Below are positions 40,539 to 49,555 of a stretch of DNA of 64,000 bases, one piece after another. Where the stretch lies: assembly GCA_946965045.2 (NCBI GenBank), contig OX337242.1:372001-436000 (forward strand). The letters run 5' to 3'. Source of the stretch: Epithemia pelagica (taxonomy: Eukaryota; Bacillariophyta; Bacillariophyceae; Surirellales; Surirellaceae). How positions within the stretch are numbered: position 1 is the stretch's first letter; each line of letters starts with the position of its first letter. A program made the translations under genes and the position numbers. The notes beneath the pieces are model-generated. The model saw only the letters and a list, made by a program, of their open reading frames with translations, had not been told where the DNA came from and did not search any database.

Positions 40539-41462
40539 ATGACATCGCGTTCGTCGTCTGCCCGCCAAAGCAACCAACACTTTTTGACCCCGGCCGAACA
40601 ACGTCGGTTGTTAAAGGACTATCCGGGAGGCAAGGGTGTTGTGTTGGTGGGTGGATACGATGGAGATCCCACCGAAGACGTGACCGATTACAGTGAAAGC
40701 AGCAGCAAGATTGTCGAATGTGTCAAACCTACGAAAACCAAGAGCAAGAGCCAGAAACCAACATCGAAATCTTCCTCGTCCTCCAAGACAAAATCTTCTT
40801 CTTCTTCCAAGACCAAATCTTCCCACAAGAAGAAGAAGAACCAGGAAGCCGACCATGACAAGAAGGACGACGACAAGGAGGCGCGTCGTCGCAAACAAGA
40901 AAAAATGTTATCCTGGGCCTCCAAATACGATGCCGTCCAGTCCCCCGTGCCACAAGACATGACACCGGTGCGCTTTACCGCTCGATCTCAGGATTTGTAC
41001 AGTCCCCACGATCCTCATGTCATGGCCGTACAAGAACAATTGAAACGAACCCATGAACAACGCATGGCCCGGGTCCAACAACGCTTGGCCTTGCAACAGG
41101 CCCAGGCCGACCAAGCCGCCGCGGAAAGTCGCAAACGCATGACGGCCTGGAATCATCGGTACGAAACTCTGGATTATGATCAATTGCATGCCAAGACGGT
41201 AGCGCAGGCTCGACGCCAACAAGCGGCCGACGACCAAGTGGCACACCAACACGCCCAAGAACGCGATTCGGCCCGACGCGTGCAACGACAAAAAAGTGCT
41301 CGCACCTTGCAAGAACGACAACACGAACGAGCGCAACGACTCGAACAAGCACGAGAACGAATTCGACAACAACAAGCACAGGAACAACAAGAGGCGGCCG
41401 CACGAGGTAAGGTGATTTTGGAATGGAGCAAACAATACGAAGTCGTTGCCCGAAAGGACTGA
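40539..41462 (+). CDS. Coiled-coil protein with three W-x-x-x-Y motifs
   Basis: ATG at 40539, 307 residues. The N-terminus contains HFLTPAEQRRLLKDYPGGKG, the middle is a Ser/Lys-rich linker, and residues from about 165 form a long Gln/Arg/Glu/Ala-rich helix likely to be a coiled coil. Three similar motifs punctuate it: SWASKYDAV, AWNHRYETL and EWSKQYEVV, the last at the C-terminus. LTPAEQRR echoes LTPAQRRQ of the gene at 32394-34256. No known family recognised. Confidence 0.8.
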   Translation: MTSRSSSARQSNQHFLTPAEQRRLLKDYPGGKGVVLVGGYDGDPTEDVTDYSESSSKIVECVKPTKTKSKSQKPTSKSSSSSKTKSSSSSKTKSSHKKKKNQEADHDKKDDDKEARRRKQEKMLSWASKYDAVQSPVPQDMTPVRFTARSQDLYSPHDPHVMAVQEQLKRTHEQRMARVQQRLALQQAQADQAAAESRKRMTAWNHRYETLDYDQLHAKTVAQARRQQAADDQVAHQHAQERDSARRVQRQKSARTLQERQHERAQRLEQARERIRQQQAQEQQEAAARGKVILEWSKQYEVVARKD

Positions 41463-41898
41463 GAGCTCTCTGGTGTTTGGTAGTGGTGATTGTTTCCTGC
41501 ATCACATATCATCTTCTCCTGGAAAGATCCTCCTCCTCCTTCTTCTTCTTCTTCTTCTTCTTCGTTCTCTGTGCTCATTTGTCGTTGTTTATTCTTTGTC
41601 TTTTTGGATCCGAGTGCCGCTATCGAGAGAGCGCTCTAGTAGTAATAGTAGTAGAAAAGTTTCGTGTTGAACCTATGATTCTAGGTAGTTCATTGATTGC
41701 ATGGACAGCTTATTCATTCTCCTTGTGGGAGTCCTTCTAGCAAGAAGTTTAAGAGTACTATTCAATATTCCCTAACAAGGATAACTGTCGTATATGGTCT
41801 CTACAATTTTTTCTCTCTCGTTCTGCTCATGGCCATTTCCTCCCGGAGTGTTGGTGTCGTCGTGGAAGTCCCAAGTATACACGATCCTCTTTTTTTGG
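41463..41898. other. Convergent intergenic spacer
   Basis: Includes a CTT repeat near 41536-41563. No gene recognised. Confidence 0.45.
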
Positions 41899-43384
41899 TT
41901 ACGGACATTTCAAACTGTCTCGCGTGTCCATGCCCGTGACGGGATTGGTCCCCTGCGCAGTGGGATGTTGACACAAGTATTTGCGTTGATCGGGACGCAA
42001 ATAGGTTTCACTCCAATCCGATCCCGAAATATCTTTGACGCCTTCAAACAAGGTCGCACCCGAGACGTAGACCTCGTTGAGAATGGCATTTTTCAAATTG
42101 GCTGTACGTATATATGTGTAAGGATGTATGTAGAGAGAGTCATGGAACGAGTGAACATGTATTTATGGAGAGAGCGAGGAGGAATGGAATAACGAGTGAA
42201 CAAGCACAACAACGGAACAAACCGAGACGGAAGAAAGGATACAAGAGTAAATAGGTCGTCGTGAGAGTTTCCCCAAAAGCAATGTTTGGATTTTAGATCC
42301 CAAAAACCGTAGTACTCCTCGTACCTCGATTGAATTGAGCCATTTCGACATTGGCCAAGGTCATGTCCCTGTTCATCATGTTTTATTGCGCAACATAGAG
42401 GATTTATACAGCACACACACACACAGAGGAGAGCGTCAGTACAACCGGAAACACACCCAGAAGAACCCATCACCACACGGAAGAGTTTCTCCCTTCTCCT
42501 CACTCTACTACTATAACAGGCAATTGTACGTACGCATTTTCAAAATTGGATCCATCCAAGGTGGCATCAAAAAAGGAGGCTCCGACCAGCTTGCAATTTT
42601 GAAAATTGGCATCCCGTACAATGGATTGTTGAAAGGCCACACCATTCAAGTCTTGGCCTTGAAAATTGGATCCATCCAAATTGACCCCCCGCGTAATGGC
42701 AATGGTTCGGCCGGATCTAATAGTAAAGAGAAAAAAGACAACGAGAGAGTGAGTGTGTGTGTGAGCATGGGCAAGAAACACACACAAAAGAGACAGAGAA
42801 ACAAGCAAACGACACAGGACGAGTTGAGTATACAAAGATATGCCCCATGCGAAACCGCAAGCGATTGAATCTGACGACAAGCACCACAAATCAAAACAAC
42901 AAGAAACAACCACCACAAACCACAAAAAAACAACAGCAACAACGTACTGGGCGGTTGATGCTCCTCCCGTGGTAATTTTGGCATTGGCACTGGATGTGGC
43001 ACCCAAATCATTGGCGGCCCAACAGGGACTTGTTGTCGTGGATACAACCAGTGCCACCAGTACCATTCCAAGAGTCGCCATCCGGGCCGCCCTGCGGGGC
43101 AGTTGATTCCACCACCCAAACTCGTCTACAAAAAACGACGAAGCACAAGAAACCTCATTGTCATCGGAGTGGCTGTTGCCGGTACTTTGTAGTAGGGTGA
43201 CGCAGGGATTGGGAGGAGTAGGAGCCATTCGCGTGGTAGTAGTACTGGTGGGAATGGTCGTTCTCAATGGCGGTGGAGATGATGGTTGAATCAAGAATCC
43301 CATGGACGTGGAACACACTGACAAGCACCATAACAGAAACAATCCAACACTGGAGTGTCGCGTCATTGATCGTCGTGTCGTCAT
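41899..43384 (-). CDS. Thylakoid-lumen pentapeptide-repeat protein, four exons
   Basis: Spliced by eye as exons 43384-42948, 42716-42534, 42368-42325 and 42101-41899 (288 residues); all phases agree and donors read GTACGT, GTACGT and GTACGA. An in-frame ATG at 43426 is an alternative start. The N-terminus has an ER-type signal ([18 protein letters not shown] then Phe, as at diatom plastid signal cleavage sites), a Ser/Thr transit region, then [19 protein letters not shown] and a likely cut after CWA, suggesting Tat-type thylakoid transfer. The mature part has A-[DN]-[LF]-x-x repeats ([26 protein letters not shown]) and a Cys-containing end [20 protein letters not shown], as in plant lumenal pentapeptide proteins. 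Confidence 0.85.
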
Positions 43385-43426
43385 TTGGGTCCAACTTTTT
43401 GTGTTTTTATTTGTGGGGGCCGTCAA

Positions 43427-44371
43427 ACGGGTATCTTGTTCTGCTTTTTCTTTTACTTGCCGTTTTTGGTTGGGAATGACGACAAGGATCTCGGACAGAC
43501 GGATCTTATTGCTGATGTTGTTGTTCTTGTTGCGCAGATAGCAGAGAAACTAGAAGCTGGTGTCAGGATGCACGACGACTGTTCGGATGATGATGATGAT
43601 GGCAATGAGTCAACCGAAAGATCTCGCCATCGTCCCACAAAAAGATCCCCTTCCCCCCTCGCCGTACGTACGCGACGTCCATCGCCTTCCGGTCGCATCA
43701 AAGTGTCCCATAATAGGGTCGCGCAAAGAAATCCGGTCGCGGAGCGGTCGAATGCCAGACGTCACCCGTCACGTTCGACCATGAGATCTCGAGTGTTACA
43801 AGCTGGTTCACGTTGCGAAGTGCATGAGTTTTTCAGAGTGGGAAATTGTATACTACACTTTATCCCACAGTACCCCAGCGTTTCGAGCCAGTTACTTTTT
43901 CATCTCCTCATATTTTGTCGCGCACATATCGTAAAATGCAAAATGCAATAACGACAAGTGACCGCTTCATGCGACAATGGCCATTCACCAGCCGAGATGC
44001 GAAGCACCACCCAACCTAATCGATAGGATAGATATAAAAGTAGTAGGAAATCATAGGGGTGACGCGCATCTCGACCTGTAGTTCAGTCTCCACAAGGAGT
44101 GAACGTATTTCCACTGCTGAGCATCGTGGACAATCATTCTCCATCTCCTTAGCTGCGCCCATACAAACAAATTAAACCTACTTCGTCTATTAGTTGCAGC
44201 AGTTCTTGTGCTTGCGGCCATGAATGGCATCGTATTTGCCCAAACATTGGGACGTCCCATTGTCACTGTCATTGTCATGGGTGCTGTGCTGCGGAAAATC
44301 ACTATAGAATTTTATGTACGATTTTTTTCCAGTACAGTCTTTTACACTAATATATTCATGCACCGTGCAAC
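43427..44371. other. Non-coding region with inverted protein-like segments
   Basis: Upstream of the pentapeptide gene. It contains two inverted segments that both translate as A-G-S-R-C-x-V-H-E-[FY]: 43797-43835 on plus, 44414-44340 on minus. No full gene around them. TACGTAC sits at 43665-43671. Confidence 0.45.
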
Positions 44372-44419
44372 GTGAACCAGCTGGTAGAGAATTGCGCGCA
44401 AGAGCCGGAAACAATCCAG

Positions 44420-44580
44420 CTCTCGGTCAACAAAGGCTCCACAATCAAGCTGGGCGCTGGGCTTACCCCCAAGCGCCGGGGGAGTATTGAGTCGCACTTA
44501 AAAAGGGCTTTCGTATACTCACCCCCATGGCGCGATCCTGAGCTCTCGGTGTTGATACAAAATCCCAAACCACACACATT
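44420..44580 (+). repeat. Leader repeat, copy 1
   Basis: Shares TACCCCCAAGCGCCGGG, TACTCACCCCCATGGCGCG (near match) and GGTGTTGATACAAAATC, in the same order, with the minus strand of 46345-46180. It stands directly upstream of the ATG at 44637, as the other copy stands upstream of the ATG at 46142. A shared promoter or 5' leader is the simplest reading. Confidence 0.65.
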
Positions 44581-44636
44581 ATCTCCCCACATTCATTACG
44601 GTGGCCGAGGTACGGTGCCTGTGAACGACCTTATCA

Positions 44637-45514
44637 ATGTCTTCATCTTCCCACCGAAAGCATCGTCTCTCTCAGAAGCAAGCCCAAGAGGCTTTTGAGG
44701 CGCAAGGTGCATCCGAAGCGTCCCGAGCGTCAATGCAAGATGGCAGAAACAACAGCATCGCCAAAACTCAGAACGTATCTTCACAAGAGCTGAATCCTCC
44801 CACCCCTTCTCCATCCAATCCGTTTCCTTTCTTTCATTGGTCCAAGTCACCACCTTGGCTCTTCCTATCTACCAAACCCCTTTGGTGGTGATGATACCGC
44901 AGCACAAGGTCATCTCGAACCGAACAGCGCACAACCAACAAGCAACAGAGGTGCATCTTCCCTGTCCTTCCACCTTCTACACCGTCGTCACTCTTTGGGA
45001 CAAGTCGAGTTTGCAACTCAATCTTCGCCGGTCAAAGCATTGTATATCTCGCAAGTGTTTGAGGAGGAAAACCAAGAAGCAACTAATACCAACAATCCAA
45101 ACAACCACAACGATCCACCCAACAAAACCGCCGTTCCGCTTTCCACTCCTGAGATGCATTGCTTCAATGTATGGTTCAATCTTTCTAGTTTGATTCTCAC
45201 ACCGGCCATGGTTGTTGGTTTCATTTTGACCTTTGATTGTACCTGCGGCGTTGGTTGTCATTGTCATTCTCAAATCCAACCCACATGTGGTTTCGGCCAA
45301 TACAGCGGCCACAGTGGCTACGGCCTATTTGCCTAACTATGTGCTTTCCATTGTGACAGTGGCTGGGTGGGCAGCCATGGGACAGTACATTACCCTGCCC
45401 GATGAGAATGGTCAAACAATATGTGATCGACCATTCCATCTATTGTATTTTTATTTCCACGTTGCACCGCTCTTGTGGGCACTTGGACCAAAGCATGAGC
45501 GACACAACTGTTGA
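44637..45514 (+). pseudogene. Frameshifted gene for a small multi-pass membrane protein
   Basis: ATG at 44637 opens MSSSSHRKHRLSQKQAQEAF, but the sensible reading changes frame near 44840-44860 (continuing LPNPFGGDDTAAQGHLEPN) and again near 45230. There, SLILTPAMVVGFILTFD continues in another frame as LIVPAALVVIVILKS. Joined in outline, it would have a disordered N-terminus and three or four hydrophobic segments, including YLPNYVLSIVTVAGWAAMG. No GT-AG introns fit the breaks, so it is a pseudogene or the sequence has indels. Family not recognised. Confidence 0.5.
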
Positions 45515-45788
45515 TGGATCCTGTCGGTGATGAACGCTATTTCATTTGCACTTATTCTTTTTCCTTGTTGACACATGAATGACCCTGCACGTTGCTATTA
45601 CATTTAAACCATAAAATGATGTTTAGACTATCATGCGATTGTTCAATTTGAAGGATTCTCCTCCCACACACACTTTTGAATCTTATCACTAATTTCGTGT
45701 CACTGAGTGCTTTTACGAAAGCATGGTATGGGAATGGACAATGGTGACTCCACAAAGAAAACCAGCGACGGCTCGCACGGCGGACTTC

Positions 45789-46142
45789 TCACCACCGGTG
45801 GCGCGGACAAGAAGCAGAGGACACATGATGGGAGGGGAGGTAGGTTGCAGAGTGTGCCGCTTGCCAGTCCGTGAAGGAAAGCAATACGGGCTGCTCGAGT
45901 AGGGGTAACGCATGAGGGTTATTGATAGGAAACGGGGAAGCGAGTTGGACGGGTTGAATAGAGGTGTCGTGGGAGTTTGTTGCATGGTCATCACTGTCGT
46001 CGTTGTTGTTATGACGGAGGGCTGATAGAACCTCTGCAGTGGATACAGATTGGTTCGTTGCAGGTACCAGTGACGTCGTAGATAGCTCTTCGATAGTGTT
46101 AGTTTCCTGGGAAAAGTGTTGGAATGGGTTGGAAGGGTCCAT
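45789..46142 (-). CDS. Small hypothetical protein behind shared leader
   Basis: Minus-strand frame with ATG at 46142 (117 residues, MDPSNPFQHFSQE); the longer frame uses a GTG. Ser/Thr/Asn-rich with no domain. SNPFQHF resembles SNPFPFF of the convergent pseudogene at 44637. The segment upstream of the ATG is the second copy of the leader repeat. Weakly supported as a real gene; it could be a decayed relative of the 44637 locus. Confidence 0.4.
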   Translation of the reverse strand: MDPSNPFQHFSQETNTIEELSTTSLVPATNQSVSTAEVLSALRHNNNDDSDDHATNSHDTSIQPVQLASPFPINNPHALPLLEQPVLLSFTDWQAAHSATYLPSHHVSSASCPRHRW

Positions 46143-46169
46143 GATTGATGCACTTGGCCTCACAAGTTT

Positions 46170-46345
46170 GGATCTGCGGTGAAGGCGTTGAGGTGCAAAT
46201 GATTTTGTATCAACACCAAGAAATCGCCAAATTTGGAGGACGCGCCATGGGGGTGAGAACACGAATGCATATTTTCTCCGACTCAGGCGGGATTCAAAAC
46301 TCACCCGGCGCTTGGGGGTAGCGCTGGGCTGCGTCGAGCATTCTC
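46170..46345 (-). repeat. Leader repeat, copy 2
   Basis: Inverted relative of 44420-44580, sharing three blocks in order (TACCCCCAAGCGCCGGG, CTCACCCCCATGGCGCG, GGTGTTGATACAAAATC). Confidence 0.65.
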
Positions 46346-46411
46346 CCCCGACTAGCAAACAAAGACTAGCCACGCCAAAAACAACACACCCTGCAGGCCT
46401 GCAGAACCAAC

Positions 46412-47371
46412 TACTCCCTCCGGCCTTTTTTTATCGCACAATCTATTTTTCGAAAAATCAGTCGCATAAACACCCGTCGTAGGACCTGGTACATTTCTAC
46501 AGGAGGATGGCCGGCTCATTCGGAGTCGAATTTTAGAGATGAACATTCAATGTGACACGCGCCACAACTCAACTATCCTTCTATCGCGTGACACTTTTAA
46601 CCGTTTCTGTAACAGCAGTCGAAGAACACATAGGAATCGACCACGCGCGCGTGCGTTGGATGAAATTTCGGGGGAGTTAATTAAGTCCACCGCGTGCGAG
46701 TTGCTCTGCGCACTCTCATAGCCTACTTATGATGGATCGATGAACTCCAAAAATTTTGGCGACGAAAGACAAAACACCTCTGGCAAGGTGCCATTCAGAT
46801 GGGGAAGGATAGATGAATGTCTATAGAACGTCCACAGTCATTAGCCGGCAAGTCTATGTACTTTACCCCCTCGCGGGCCTGGCTGGAGGGTGCCATCGAA
46901 ATTTCGGGGGAGTTAATTAAGTCCACCGCGTGCGAGTTGCTCTGCGCACTCTCATAGCCTACTTATGATGGATCGATGAACTCCAAAAATTTTGGCGACG
47001 AAAGACAAAACACCTCTGGCAAGGTGCCATTCAGATGGGGAAGGATAGATGAATGTCTATAGAACGTCCACAGTCATTAGCCGGCAAGTCTATGTACTTT
47101 ACCCCCTCGCGGGCCTGGCTGGAGGGTGCCATCCCTTGGGTGCGCCTGGGGGGCCAGAACCGGTACGCCAAAGTTTGGATTGCGTTTTTAGCCTCTTTTA
47201 GTTCCATGTAGCTCTTCAGGATTGTGAGATGGAACATATAAATTATACATGGAAATTTGAGTCTAGTAATAAGCTTTCGATCTATATAATTTTTAGCGCG
47301 AACGGGCTGACGCTCGAGACGTTATGTCATTTTTCTCAACTTCGTGCGATAAAAAAAGGCCGGAGGGAGTA
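46412..47371. mobile_element. Stowaway-like (Tc1/mariner type) non-autonomous element
   Basis: Exact 28-bp terminal inverted repeats at 46412-46439 and 47344-47371. They begin with TA and then CTCCCTCCGG, close to the CTCCCTCCG start of Stowaway elements, which insert at TA. The 960-bp interior has no transposase frame, so it would be mobilised in trans. It contains the 236-bp tandem duplication listed separately. The right end lies about 140 bp before the first in-frame ATG of the sulfotransferase gene. Confidence 0.75.
46662..47133. repeat. Two identical 236-bp tandem copies inside the element
   Basis: Copies 46662-46897 and 46898-47133 begin GAAATTTCGGGGGAGTTAAT and appear identical at every base by eye, implying a recent duplication or assembly of a recent duplicate. 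Confidence 0.9.
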
Positions 47372-47508
47372 CCTAGGAGTACCTACGGACTCTCTACTCC
47401 TATGAGTACGGACTACGGAGAGACCGCTTCCACCCGGCAGTAGTGACCATATTTGAGTCCCGAAAGATCCATGACAAATTTGATCACGTAGGAGGTGTCA
47501 TCAGATGC

Positions 47509-48726
47509 ATGCTTATGGTTGTGACTTGTGAAGCCCCTTCTACTCCCTACTCGTTTCACTTTTTGTCTTGGGTCACAAATCACGAACTCTTGGACATCCT
47601 CGACATGGCACCATCATTGGAAAAAGACGATGAGTGTTTTATCAACGCATCGGCGACCTTGGTTCATTTGCTGTATTGCGATCTTTGTTCTCCACTTGTC
47701 CAACCTGCGAATCAACCTGACATCAACAACAACAACAACTCGGATTCAGCATCAAATTCTTTGGGGGTCACTGATGAACTGGACTCCAACAAAACGGATA
47801 ATAATACAACAGTGGATTCAACCACCAAAAAACATGGTCGAGAGTCTGGTTTGGAGGCAACTGAAATCCAACGATCATCAAGCAACGCTGCAGACTTGGA
47901 CCGTTCCTGGTCTCCGGCTTGTCGACCAACATGGGGCAACGATCCATCGAAAATTACTCGTCTCTATTTTGCCCATACTCGAAAAGCGGGAGGAACCTTA
48001 CTGAGAGCCATGCTGAGGAAGTTTACAAGGCTGCATAATCTTACGTATGCGTCAGCCGAAGGGGGCCCCGTCGAATCTCCCAAGCGTAGTGATACCTTGT
48101 ATGTGACCAATTTACGGCATCCCGTCTCTCGAGTGATAAGCCACTACAAATACGAAGGACGCTGGAGTTGCCGACAAACCATGATGAAACCAAATACGTC
48201 CATTCCTACACCAGAAAATGCACAAAGTCTCAAAAGCTTTGTCGACAGCGAATCTTCTATACTAGGAACGACGCCACCAAGAATCAAATCAATACCATGC
48301 TCTCCCTCCATACCGCCAACGAATCGATATTTGTGGGTGTGTGCCAAGAACTGCTACATGCGTTGGTATGGCAAGGACTTTAACTGTCTCCGCAATGTCA
48401 CCGATAGCTTCGAGACAGCGGTGGAAAATTTGTCAGAATTCAACTTGATTGTTGTCGTAGAACGTCTACAGGATCCCGTCTATTGGCATGGATTGACGCG
48501 CATGTTTGGATATCCCAATTCCACCAGGTTTAGACAGAGTGCTTACTGTGACAGTGAATCCAAGTTTTGGAATGACAAGTTTCCCCAGGTTATAAGTAAC
48601 AAGTCAATGGCTTTTGTGCATCAAGTCAATCACCGTGATATTCAGTTGTTTCATCATTTGACGCAGTGTCGGAACCAAGAGGTCTTTCCGGAACTTCCTA
48701 CAGTCTTTTCATTAGAGGAGCCATGA
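47509..48726 (+). CDS. Membrane-type sulfotransferase, probable N-terminal frameshift
   Basis: In-frame ATG at 47509 (405 residues); the open frame from 47443 starts with GTG. The catalytic part is clear: LYFAHTRKAGGTLLRAML (PAPS 5'-phosphosulfate loop), YVTNLRHPVSRVISHYKYEG (3'-phosphate motif) and Cys residues typical of lumenal enzymes, as in the Sulfotransfer_2 and related families. The N-terminus in this frame has no good anchor. In the next frame, ATG at 47630 gives MSVLSTHRRPW and a membrane span FICCIAIFVLHLSNL, the expected type II layout, so one base may be lost or gained near the (CAA)n at 47724-47738. Acceptor unknown. Confidence 0.75.
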   Translation: MLMVVTCEAPSTPYSFHFLSWVTNHELLDILDMAPSLEKDDECFINASATLVHLLYCDLCSPLVQPANQPDINNNNNSDSASNSLGVTDELDSNKTDNNTTVDSTTKKHGRESGLEATEIQRSSSNAADLDRSWSPACRPTWGNDPSKITRLYFAHTRKAGGTLLRAMLRKFTRLHNLTYASAEGGPVESPKRSDTLYVTNLRHPVSRVISHYKYEGRWSCRQTMMKPNTSIPTPENAQSLKSFVDSESSILGTTPPRIKSIPCSPSIPPTNRYLWVCAKNCYMRWYGKDFNCLRNVTDSFETAVENLSEFNLIVVVERLQDPVYWHGLTRMFGYPNSTRFRQSAYCDSESKFWNDKFPQVISNKSMAFVHQVNHRDIQLFHHLTQCRNQEVFPELPTVFSLEEP

Positions 48727-49555
48727 GAACGGACCATCCCATCCACACAGTACAACAGGAGATATCGTACCAAAGAGCAATCGAGAAGAAAAGTGAATGA
48801 ATAATGAATGTACTTTATCAAGTCGAAAACCCTGGTCTATTGGTGCTACAGCCGCAACTATCCTGGTCTCTCTTGATACTGACCACAAACATAACAACCA
48901 TGCAGGACCCTTCTCCTGTTCAGACCTTCAACGAGATGCTTCAGGTATGAAAACTTTATCTTATTTGTGTAGGAGTAGTTTGTGGACGACGCATGTATGG
49001 TAGTGTTGAGACAATATCTATAGTTTACGGGACGTTTGTTGATTGCTGAACCAAAAGTTGTCCCTCGTCGCCACAAACAATAACGACGACACGATTCGCA
49101 TTCCTTTTGAACTCCATGGTGTGGCCAGTTTCTTTTACACCCGAAAGCCTTCCCAGGATCCACACTACGACGACGACACAATGGGATGATGATGGCAAAT
49201 GGCAATGCGAGTCAAAAACGCCCCATCGTCCTTCCTCCGTACGTACTCGCGACCAATCGCTCTCCGGTCGCCAAAGGATGGTCTGTACGATCTTCGATGC
49301 GTTCTTCTGATATGTATTGAGTCTCCAACAAGATAGTTGTGTGTTTGTAAAGGATTCTTGCAAGAGCCTGGAAAGATCCTACTCTCTGTCAAATAAGGTC
49401 TTCCAATCAATCTCCTCCTCCTCCTCCTCCTCCTCCTCCTCAAGCTGGACTGCTGGGAACAATACCACGCCAAAACAAGGGAGACCCTGCAGAACGTCGA
49501 CGACACGAACCAACAACACAACCATTCGAACAGGACAACCTCCATTCCCCGTAGC
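48727..49555. other. Intergenic spacer
   Basis: Promoter region of the Elongator gene. Contains a CTC repeat (49411-49440) and a stretch at 49195-49275 resembling 43600-43700. No gene seen. Confidence 0.4.
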
